Positions 43,811 to 49,995 of a stretch of DNA of 49,995 nt are shown here, piece after piece; position 1 is the stretch's first letter; each line of letters starts with the position of its first letter. The notes beneath the pieces were generated by a model that saw nothing but the letters and a program-made list of their open reading frames with translations, had not been told where the DNA came from and ran no database searches. The DNA is from Leptospirales bacterium (lineage in GTDB: Bacteria > Spirochaetota > Leptospiria > Leptospirales > Leptonemataceae). The translations under genes were made by a program, and so were the position numbers. Location: positions 1-49,995 of the forward strand of contig JAIBBM010000031.1 in NCBI GenBank assembly GCA_019694685.1. Direction: 5' to 3'.

Positions 43811-43827
43811 AAAAAAGATTCAGACGA

Positions 43828-44316
43828 ATGTTCCGGCCTGGTTTTTTGGGTGGCAAACCCCAGAAGCGTCCACCATTTGGGACCGTGGACATCGTAAGCC
43901 TGGACGGGGCGTTTGCTTATTACATCAATCGCACCTATCGATCTCTCCGGATGGATTTTCTGGATCTCACCAGAAATGCGGGTTATGAACTCACACCCGA
44001 ACAGTACTTTATTTTGAATAAGCTATTTCACAGACCTGGACAATCGCAATCGGAACTGGCGGCAGAATTGAATGATCGAGCGAACATCGCGCGGGGCCTT
44101 GCAATTCTTCAGAGAAAGAAGCTGATCCGGAGGAGCAAGAATTCTGAGGACAAAAGAAAGTTCAGTGTGCAGCTCACAAAAGATGGGGAAGCGGTCTTGA
44201 AGAAACTGAATCCCGTCATCGAGGCAAGACGCAAGGTTGTCTATTCTGGACTAACGGGCAAGGATCTCCAGACTCTGAGACACATCCTGACAAAGATCGA
44301 ATCGAACCTGGATTAG
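43828..44316 (+). CDS. MarR-family transcriptional regulator
   Basis: Winged-helix repressor of up to 162 residues. The core starts near VDIVSLDGAFAYYINRTYR. The helix-turn-helix is in QSQSELAAELNDRANIARGLAILQRKKLI and the wing is RRSKNSEDKRKFSVQLTKDG. The first 20 residues (Pro/Gly-rich) are not typical, so a later GTG start is possible. It faces the SnoaL-like/RidA operon across palindromic sequence and probably controls it. Confidence 0.88.
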   Translation: MFRPGFLGGKPQKRPPFGTVDIVSLDGAFAYYINRTYRSLRMDFLDLTRNAGYELTPEQYFILNKLFHRPGQSQSELAAELNDRANIARGLAILQRKKLIRRSKNSEDKRKFSVQLTKDGEAVLKKLNPVIEARRKVVYSGLTGKDLQTLRHILTKIESNLD

Positions 44317-44410
44317 ACAAGTTAGCGTCCGAGTAGGATCTCACGCACTGCCAGACGCATTTCACGCCTGCTGCGTTGACATAGTCTTTCTGGCAGTTCA
44401 TCTTTTCAGG

Positions 44411-45532
44411 ATGAAAGGCTTATTCTGCTCTGGAATGATCGCGATCCTCAGTCTTGCGAAGTGCAATTTTTCCGCGGCATGCCTGCCAGCAGACCCGGGG
44501 TGCAGTGCTGTGTCTTTGCCATTGTTTTTGTCCGGAAGAATCACTTTGGCCGCCCAAAGAATCCCAAAGTTTGCATACGCAGTCAATACAGGTAGCTCCA
44601 CCATCTCAATATACACTGTGAATCCAACGACAGGATTGCTCTCCTCGGCTGGCAGCAGCGCCACAGCCTCCGGACCACTCGGGATCGCCGTAGATGCCAC
44701 AGGCAAGTTCGTGTATGTTGCCAATCAATCGGCCAACCTTCTCTCCTTCTACACGATCCAGTCAACCACCGGGGCGATCTCTGCAGTTGGAACGATTCCG
44801 GCTGGCACAGGCCCCAACAGCATCGCCGTAGATCCTGCTACCAAATTCGCTTACGCAACCAATCAGAGTTCGAACGATGTCTCAACGTACACTTTGAATG
44901 GATCGACCGGCGTTCTCACTCTTTCAGGAACGATTGCCGCTGGTTCGACGCCCTGGTCGATCGCAGTGGATCCTCTCGGAAGATTTGCTTATGTGCCAAA
45001 CATCACGTCGAATAACGTTTCTATGTACACGATCAATGCAGTCACAGGAGTTCTTTCTGCAAACGGAAGCGTGGCCGCTGGATCGACGCCGGTCACAGTG
45101 GCTGTGGATCCTTCCGGGAGATTCGCGTACACTGCCAACCAGGGTTCGAATGATGTTACCATGTATGCTATCAACCAGGGAACAGGCGCGCTGACTTCAC
45201 TCGGAAACATTTCAGCCGGCACAGGTCCCAGAGCCATCATCGTAGATCCATCGGGCAAATTTGTGTACGCTGCAAATCAATCCTCGAATGACATCACGAT
45301 CTACCAGATGAATACCGTCACGGGACTCCTGTCGATCTTCGCCACGACGCCGGGACTCTCCTCTCCCATGGGTCTGAGTGTAGAACCATCGGGTAATTTT
45401 CTATACGTGGCCAACAACACAGCCAACAATCTAGCCATGTTTATGATCGACAAAGTGACTGGCACGCTCACTCTCATTGGAACAGTGCCAGCAGGAACCA
45501 ATCCGGGTGCGATATCCGTAGCTTCTTACTAG
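44411..45532 (+). CDS. Seven-bladed YVTN beta-propeller lipoprotein
   Basis: Exported 373-residue lipoprotein (candidate lipobox Cys in SLAKC or FSAAC). After a short LPADPGC segment the protein consists of seven repeats of about 43 residues. Each has a K/R-F-[AVL]-Y-[ATV]-x-N strand, an S-[NS]-[DN]-[VIL] turn, a T-G-x-L turn and a G-x-x-P-x-x-[IV]-x-V-[DE]-P strand. Seven copies match a closed propeller of the YVTN/6-phosphogluconolactonase-like class. No lactonase residues are evident; a surface-binding role is more likely. Blade identity is high, so recent duplication is likely. Confidence 0.85.
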   Translation: MKGLFCSGMIAILSLAKCNFSAACLPADPGCSAVSLPLFLSGRITLAAQRIPKFAYAVNTGSSTISIYTVNPTTGLLSSAGSSATASGPLGIAVDATGKFVYVANQSANLLSFYTIQSTTGAISAVGTIPAGTGPNSIAVDPATKFAYATNQSSNDVSTYTLNGSTGVLTLSGTIAAGSTPWSIAVDPLGRFAYVPNITSNNVSMYTINAVTGVLSANGSVAAGSTPVTVAVDPSGRFAYTANQGSNDVTMYAINQGTGALTSLGNISAGTGPRAIIVDPSGKFVYAANQSSNDITIYQMNTVTGLLSIFATTPGLSSPMGLSVEPSGNFLYVANNTANNLAMFMIDKVTGTLTLIGTVPAGTNPGAISVASY

Positions 45533-45592
45533 GCTGATCTTCGCCCCGGCGTCCAATTGGTCAGTTGATTCGCGTAATACCTGTTAGTCTCT

Positions 45593-46429
45593 CTACTTGA
45601 TAGGAGCGAATAGTTTAGGGTTCACAATGAGTGGACGAACTCCGTGCCCGTGATCTTCTTCAAATTCATTCTGAGCGCACCATGCACCCAGGCTGTTGAT
45701 ATCCAATTTCGCGCACTCAGGTCGAACGCTCCATGTGACCTGTAGCGGAGAACAAATATGATCATTGTATTTTGGCCCTGTCGTAGAACCCATAAACTGG
45801 ACCGGTATGCCGGTATTGCTCGGAATCCCTCTGGCCTGATGAAAGCCGTTTACGATGTTGCCCCCATAACCAAAATCGCCGAACTTCATTGCTGTTGGGT
45901 CATTGACAAGCGTGAAGACCTGGGATTCAACCCGCAACTCAGGATTCGCGCAAGATGCGGACATACAGGAACCCAGACCTTTACCAGGTTTGACCTTGCA
46001 CGAAGTGTGCACCCAGTGCACTTCAATCGTATCGCCTGGTTTTAGGCCTTTGCAAATTTCCTGCGCAGGCTTTTTCATCTCGGCCTGGGACAGAGACTTG
46101 CTGATTGCGCATGCGAGACCGCCGCCGTGCCCGTGTTCGCCCGCGGTAGATTCCATTGCGAACGCTCTGGACTTGTGCTCTGCGCCGTTGTGAAAATGAA
46201 TATTGCAGAGGTTCATCTCTTTGTAGTCCCGGGCTGTTTGAAAAGTCTGCTTATTTTCGCCGTGCTTGTTGTCGATGTCGCGCGGCGTTTGTGGGCCAAA
46301 ATTCTCACAGGCCGGCCCCGTTTCCGGTGGCTGATCGTCGTTGGCGATCAATGCGACTGTCGCCAGCGAACCAACTGCTACGGCGACCATCGCCAGCGCC
46401 CACATCCTTGACTTCTTCCCTATGTGCAT
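45593..46429 (-). CDS. Delta-class carbonic anhydrase
   Basis: Zinc enzyme interconverting CO2 and bicarbonate, probably periplasmic. From ATG 46429 (GGGAGG five bases upstream) it has a signal/anchor helix. ENFGPQTPRDIDNKHGEN follows, then the His-rich metal region NLCNIHFHNGAEHK, a GHGGG loop, DTIEVHWVHTSCKVKPGKGL and CANPELRVESQVFTLVND. These match what I recall of the bacterial delta-class family. Several Cys suggest disulphides. It converges with the propeller gene. The zinc ligands are presumed to be the His residues of IHFH and the following region. Confidence 0.8.
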   Translation of the reverse strand: MHIGKKSRMWALAMVAVAVGSLATVALIANDDQPPETGPACENFGPQTPRDIDNKHGENKQTFQTARDYKEMNLCNIHFHNGAEHKSRAFAMESTAGEHGHGGGLACAISKSLSQAEMKKPAQEICKGLKPGDTIEVHWVHTSCKVKPGKGLGSCMSASCANPELRVESQVFTLVNDPTAMKFGDFGYGGNIVNGFHQARGIPSNTGIPVQFMGSTTGPKYNDHICSPLQVTWSVRPECAKLDINSLGAWCAQNEFEEDHGHGVRPLIVNPKLFAPIK

Positions 46430-46529
46430 CGTAACCTCCCGCAGCATTGCTGAGGTCACGTTTTCTATCGCTCGGACTTGTCCGTCAACCCTTCGATTCG
46501 CTTCTCAAACACTGCGGCAACGATGATGG

Positions 46530-47030
46530 CTAACGCAAAACGTGAATCGTAATTTCGGGGGAAACACCGGAGCGCACAGGAATGGAATGCCCTAGACCCC
46601 TGTTTACATACAACTTGCACCGGCCACCAGGAGAATCGGAAAAGTACGCACCGCTGTAATACGGATATCGGTCTGGCATCGCGCGGAGAACGTTCCACCC
46701 GGCGATCTCGATCTAGCCTCCATGTGTATGCCCGGAAAGAATCAGATCTACTGCCTGATTCTGAAGGAAGGAAAAATCGCTCGGGTGATGATTGAGCAAG
46801 ACGAGCGGGATTTCCGGATCCAGCGATTGCTCAAGCGATTGAAATGAAGCGGCGGTCGCTTGCATGCGTTCTTGCCCGCGCTTGTCCTGTGGATATTCAA
46901 GCCCGGCTACTTGCAGCCTGCCTCTTCCGCGCGAAAGCACAACATGCGAATCGCGCAGAACAGTGCACCCGATGCTTGTCACCTTTTGTGTCCATTCTTC
47001 AATGTCGTCGTACCAGTCGTGATTTCCTTT
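46530..47030 (-). pseudogene. Decayed metallophosphoesterase gene
   Basis: Calcineurin-like phosphoesterase remains. The frame contains GNHDWYDDIEEW (47016-47027 for GNHD), LLNHHPSDFSF and LSGHTHGG. An amber TAG at 46713-46715 stands where the family has Gln, and the frame then continues IEIAGWNVLRAMPDRYPYY to VNRGLGHSIPVRSGVSPEI and a natural stop at 46530-46532. Upstream a TAA at 47031-47033 cuts the frame, and the first metal motifs (D-x-H) cannot be found. The gene is thus broken at both ends. Confidence 0.8.
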
Positions 47031-47158
47031 TTACCCCTCGACATCCTGGTCTTTCGACATTTCCCTATCCTCGGCGCAATCGAGCGTGCTTCGATGCGCT
47101 TACAACTACTTGCGCGAGGCATTCCCGACAGTTTTTTTGCCACAGGGCGAACCAAAGA

Positions 47159-47545
47159 ATGATAAAGAAAACCATCTTGCCAATCGTGCTTGCATCTGCC
47201 TGGATCTCGATTTCTGAATTCGTCAGGAACACTTTCCTGCTGCATTCATACTGGTTGGATCATTACAAAAACCTTGGAATCACCTTCCCCGAACAACCAA
47301 TCAACGGAGCAATCTGGGGACTATGGTCACTGGTTTTTGCCATTGTCATTTTCATCCTTGCGAAAAAATTCACCCTCGTCCATACAACGATTCTATCCTG
47401 GATCATTGGGTTTGGTCTGATGTGGCTGGTGATCGGCAATCTGGGAGTTCTACCGACTGGCATTCTGATTCTTGCTTTCCCGCTGAGTGTACTCGAGTCC
47501 TTCCTGGCCAGCCTGATCATAAAGAAGTTGTCCGCGGATTCCTGA
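47159..47545 (+). CDS. Small integral membrane protein, unknown
   Basis: A 128-residue protein with four membrane helices (ILPIVLASAWISISEF, GAIWGLWSLVFAIVIFIL, LSWIIGFGLMWLVIG, TGILILAFPLSVLESFLA). The ATG is at 47159; sequence upstream in this frame overlaps the phosphoesterase relic and is not part of it. Family not named. Confidence 0.65.
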   Translation: MIKKTILPIVLASAWISISEFVRNTFLLHSYWLDHYKNLGITFPEQPINGAIWGLWSLVFAIVIFILAKKFTLVHTTILSWIIGFGLMWLVIGNLGVLPTGILILAFPLSVLESFLASLIIKKLSADS

Positions 47546-47546
47546 A

Positions 47547-47578
47547 AATGCCCGCACATTCGTATCAGCGCGGGCATT
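47547..47578. terminator. Bidirectional hairpin between convergent genes
   Basis: AATGCCCGC (47547-47555) pairs exactly with GCGGGCATT (47570-47578) across a 14-base loop. On the minus strand the stem is followed by TTTTC. It sits directly after the membrane protein stop and before the stop of the repeat-protein gene, as expected for a shared terminator. Confidence 0.65.
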
Positions 47579-47590
47579 CTAAATTAAATC

Positions 47591-48568
47591 TCAGGCTGCT
47601 TTTGTTTCGCAGAGCTTGAGAAATTCTTCCGTGCTCTCAATCGTTTTGCCACGAAGGTTTGCATTCAAGATGCGAACATCTTTCAGGTTCACGTTCTTGA
47701 TCACAGTGTCATCCAGGTTGCAATCACTGAAAAGAACCTTCTCCATGGAAACAATTTCAAAGGTAACATGCTTGAATCCGCTCTTTCTCCATTTCTCTCC
47801 GCCGGAGAAAAGTACGTCTGACATTTTGCATTTCAAAAACGACGTGCCTGTCATTTTCAACATGCGAATCAGCACCTGCATCCCTTCCGTTTCCTCAAAT
47901 CGCACTTGAGAAACTTGCGAGGCCAGCACTTCAAAATCGGCCATTTGTGATTTCTTAAGCGTCAGGCTTGAAATCTGAGACTTGTCAAAAACACCACTCC
48001 AGGAGGAATTCTCTGCAAAGCTCAAATCTTTCAGAGCAGACGCAACCATCCTTGCCTGTGTGATTTCAGAATCCTGAATACGGATTTTTTTCAAGCTGGA
48101 GCTGCTGATCTCCAGGCTCTTCGCATTGGCCTTGTCGAGCTCCGTATTCTCCATAGAAGTAGCAGTCAGGCTTGTTCCGCTGAATTTTGAAGATTTCAAT
48201 ACCAGATCCTGAATACTGCTGGAATGGATTTCGTTTCCTGAGAACTCCGCATCTTCAAGATGCAGGCCTCCAAGAGAAGACATCCGAATTGAATTTCCTT
48301 CGAATACAAAAGATTTTCCCGCGGGCGCTTGAACCCGAGACATGGAAAAATCATTCTCTTTGAGAGAGCTTGCATAGAGTCCGCCGACGGAACTGGATAG
48401 CGCTCCAACATCTGCCCCAATATTTCTTAGCATCGATCCAAGGGAACCATCGTTCTTTTCTGAACGTGTTTCCTTTGACTGTATCTCAGTCATGAGTCTA
48501 GCAGCCTGATCATCTGTAAGGCGGCCGGCTCTGACCATTTCAAAAATTTGTTTAACTTCCTGTTTCAT
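47591..48568 (-). CDS. Pentapeptide/beta-helix-like repeat protein with SHOCT-like N-terminus
   Basis: Cytoplasmic-looking 325-residue protein. The first 35 residues (VKQIFEMVRAGRLTDDQAARLM) form a short helical hairpin like SHOCT modules. From about residue 65 to the end the chain is a run of roughly 20-residue units with regularly spaced Leu/Ile/Phe/Val, Ser, Asn and Lys (GLHLEDAEFSGNEIHSSSI, DLVLKSSKFSGTSLTATSM, and so on), ending in DVRILNANLRGKTI. This suggests a right-handed beta-helix related to pentapeptide-repeat proteins. It lies five bases after the DUF2089 gene and is surely co-transcribed. Confidence 0.7.
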   Translation of the reverse strand: MKQEVKQIFEMVRAGRLTDDQAARLMTEIQSKETRSEKNDGSLGSMLRNIGADVGALSSSVGGLYASSLKENDFSMSRVQAPAGKSFVFEGNSIRMSSLGGLHLEDAEFSGNEIHSSSIQDLVLKSSKFSGTSLTATSMENTELDKANAKSLEISSSSLKKIRIQDSEITQARMVASALKDLSFAENSSWSGVFDKSQISSLTLKKSQMADFEVLASQVSQVRFEETEGMQVLIRMLKMTGTSFLKCKMSDVLFSGGEKWRKSGFKHVTFEIVSMEKVLFSDCNLDDTVIKNVNLKDVRILNANLRGKTIESTEEFLKLCETKAA

Positions 48569-48573
48569 TCTGG

Positions 48574-48963
48574 TTACTCCTTTTTCGGGGGCAGAGCTTT
48601 GATCTCTTTCATGGCCTGTTCGAAATTGATTTTGCCTTCAGACAGGCGAGACAGGATTTCTTCTGTTGGAGAATTCACACTCTTCGCGGGCGCGTCATCC
48701 GACAGTCGATCCTTGAGCGCACTGAGGCGCGCACGAACGGTCGGATAACTCAGGCCCAGGGCGGCTTGCATTTCACGAACACGCCCTTCGCTTTTTACGA
48801 AGACGCGCAAGAAGTGTAAATCCTCCGGACTGAGAGTGGCGAACTCATTCAAAACAAATGGGCCCTCCACTTTGATGCCACAAACGTCACAACCAAGGAT
48901 CCGCGGCCGCAGAGGCCCCCGGCAGGACGGGCAGGCAAGACTCGAATCGATCCCTTCGCTCAT
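48574..48963 (-). CDS. DUF2089 zinc-ribbon/HTH regulator
   Basis: A 129-residue protein of the DUF2089 family. The N-terminal zinc ribbon has CPSC...CDVC. A helix-turn-helix follows, EGRVREMQAALGLSYPTVRARL. The C-terminal helical hairpin (EEILSRLSEGKINFEQAMKEI) resembles the first 30 residues of the repeat protein encoded next. GAGGG precedes the ATG. It probably regulates its own operon; repeated AT-rich elements lie just upstream. Confidence 0.85.
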   Translation of the reverse strand: MSEGIDSSLACPSCRGPLRPRILGCDVCGIKVEGPFVLNEFATLSPEDLHFLRVFVKSEGRVREMQAALGLSYPTVRARLSALKDRLSDDAPAKSVNSPTEEILSRLSEGKINFEQAMKEIKALPPKKE

Positions 48964-48995
48964 TTTACCCTCAACTTAAGACTCAATTTCGGCGC

Positions 48996-49033
48996 AATAT
49001 TTTAATATGTCAAATATATTTTTAATATTTTAA
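48996..49033. promoter_or_regulatory. AT-rich direct repeat upstream of DUF2089 gene
   Basis: AATATTTTAA occurs twice (48996-49005 and 49024-49033), 28 bases apart, in a 45-base stretch with almost no G or C, 33-70 bases before the DUF2089 start. It could be a promoter with UP-type element or a tandem operator. Confidence 0.4.
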
Positions 49034-49205
49034 AACAAGACTTGAATGACTGAAAAGAGTGTTCCTTTTTTTGCGGAAATGTGACATAATCCGGTCTATG
49101 CCCGCCTCCCGGGCCGGGTGGGCAGTCTGGTGACCACGACGCGGAAGGAAGAGCGTTTCGCGCCCGAGGTTTTGACAAACTCAGGGTTTTGTTCAGAATC
49201 AAGAC

Positions 49206-49868
49206 ATGATGCGGCACATGGGGAGATTGATTTGGACTCTTTCGCTCTGGATAGTTTGCGCGAGCGCCGGTACATGCGGCCAGTATCCTACTTCCATGCC
49301 ATGGCTCGGCCTTCTCGTCGCTAAAAACAATTCGTCTGCGAGTACATCGCCGCCTATCGTTGCCACACCACAGTGGAAGATATTTGTTACGGCGGGCGTT
49401 TCCTCTCCTTACATAGGAGTCTCCGGATTCGACGCAGATTGCATGGGGGATACGAACAAACCTGCAGACAGTTCGGTTTACAAGGCGATGATCGTCGAAG
49501 GCACCACGCGCCGTGCCTGCTCAACGCCGATGTGCGGCGGCGGCGCTGCGGAGGGAATTGACTGGGTTCTTAAGCCTTCGCACCGCTATGTGCGCGCATC
49601 CGATTCCGCGGATTTGTTCACTGCAGGATCTGCGGCTGTCTTTTCGTTCGGCACCTGGAGCAATCCTCCGGATGCGGCCGCCCTCTCCTTCTGGACGGGT
49701 CTGACGGCTTCCTGGACGAATTCACCATCCAATTGCTTGAGCTGGGCGAACAACCTGGGTGGTACGTTCGGCGCCACGGGCAATTCAAGTTCTACGAATT
49801 CTTCCGTGATTTCCGCGGCGGCCCTGGACTGCACCGGAAGCTATCATCTGCTCTGCGTGGAACAATAA
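49206..49868 (+). CDS. DUF1554-family surface lipoprotein
   Basis: Exported protein of 220 residues with a signal peptide and lipobox-like SAGTC (Cys24; the ATG at 49218 is an alternative start). A Ser/Thr-rich linker follows. The DUF1554 domain covers about residues 55-220: WKIFVTAGVSSPYIGVSGFDADCMGD, KAMIVEGTTRRACST, WVLKPSHRYVRASD, FWTGLTASW, and the closing CTGSYHLLCVEQ. The domain has the disulphide pattern of a C-type-lectin-like fold and is largely confined to Leptospira relatives, which anchors the taxonomic guess. Confidence 0.85.
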   Translation: MMRHMGRLIWTLSLWIVCASAGTCGQYPTSMPWLGLLVAKNNSSASTSPPIVATPQWKIFVTAGVSSPYIGVSGFDADCMGDTNKPADSSVYKAMIVEGTTRRACSTPMCGGGAAEGIDWVLKPSHRYVRASDSADLFTAGSAAVFSFGTWSNPPDAAALSFWTGLTASWTNSPSNCLSWANNLGGTFGATGNSSSTNSSVISAAALDCTGSYHLLCVEQ

Positions 49869-49995
49869 GCCACCACCCTTTTTTTACCGCAAAATTCGAC
49901 CGGGATTCAGAGATTGGTCGCACGTCGACTTTTACCAATCGAATCAAATGGAAACACTTCCGAACTACGGCCTGGCAAACACAATCACAGGCTTT

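Noticed and set aside
44378..44406. TTGACA before the propeller gene as a sigma-70 promoter
   Set aside because: The sequence 17 bases on (CATCTT) matches the -10 consensus at only three of six bases.
44570..45520. Regular 129-base periodicity
   Set aside because: It is explained by propeller blades in a coding gene, not an independent repeat array.
46844..47158. Extension of the small membrane protein upstream of 47159
   Set aside because: The extra residues are Cys/Arg-rich and read across the phosphoesterase relic on the other strand; the ATG at 47159 starts the membrane helices.

Overview
The window looks like a piece of a spirochaete chromosome of the Leptospira/Leptonema/Turneriella group. 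This is an inference from gene content: a DUF1554-type surface lipoprotein at the right end, a membrane-bound AraC regulator with a 7TMR-DISM sensor, many lipoproteins with loose spirochaete-style lipoboxes (FVAC, LTAC, VVSC, LSFAC), outer-membrane barrels with charged or proline-rich N-terminal regions, and an OmpA-family lipoprotein. Base composition looks near 50% GC by eye. I saw no rRNA, tRNA, insertion sequence or CRISPR array. GTG and TTG starts and 1-4 base start/stop overlaps (ATGA, GTGA, TTGA) are frequent.

Left third (1-18.5 kb), mostly housekeeping: an outer-membrane protein; an amidase-nadB pair; a membrane protein followed by a DUF692 (MNIO, BufB-like) and DUF2063 (BufC-like) pair; leuA with a GDSL esterase; uup; a barrel protein coupled to an OmpA lipoprotein; a CAP-domain lipoprotein; a degenerate AMP-forming ligase-like gene; and a tight run of neuB, a NusG-family antiterminator, kdsD and an endonuclease III gene, suggesting nonulosonic or ulosonic acid sugar synthesis with its own elongation factor.

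Middle (18.5-36 kb), accessory: a decayed gene, a string of small membrane and lipoprotein genes (five translationally coupled at 23.6-25.5 kb, three of them apparent tandem paralogues), the 7TMR-DISM/AraC regulator, a marR-SnoaL-aldehyde dehydrogenase row with repeated operator-like palindromes, a propeller lipoprotein, a Dph6-like PP-loop enzyme, a lipoprotein and an ankyrin protein both broken by single-base shifts, a glycosyltransferase-like gene whose 3' end also survives as a scrap 6 kb away, and a third frameshifted gene for an outer-membrane protein.

Right third (36-50 kb): a Zur-like regulator facing a DUF2796/ZrgA zinc protein with a coupled ABC ATPase and FtsX-type permease; a serine beta-lactamase-fold protein and a eukaryotic-type glycogen branching enzyme; a second MarR facing a SnoaL-like/RidA pair; a seven-bladed YVTN propeller lipoprotein; a delta-class carbonic anhydrase; a ruined metallophosphoesterase; a small membrane protein; a DUF2089 regulator with a beta-helix-like repeat protein; and the DUF1554 lipoprotein.

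The most promising lead for something undescribed is the BufB/BufC-like pair with no visible BufA precursor beside it and an unknown membrane protein directly upstream. Next are the operator-repeat MarR/SnoaL/aldehyde dehydrogenase row, the coupled tandem lipoprotein array, and the AMP-binding-like gene that has lost its phosphate loop and C-terminal domain. Three single-base shifts between 30.9 and 35 kb must be tested as sequencing errors before biology is inferred.
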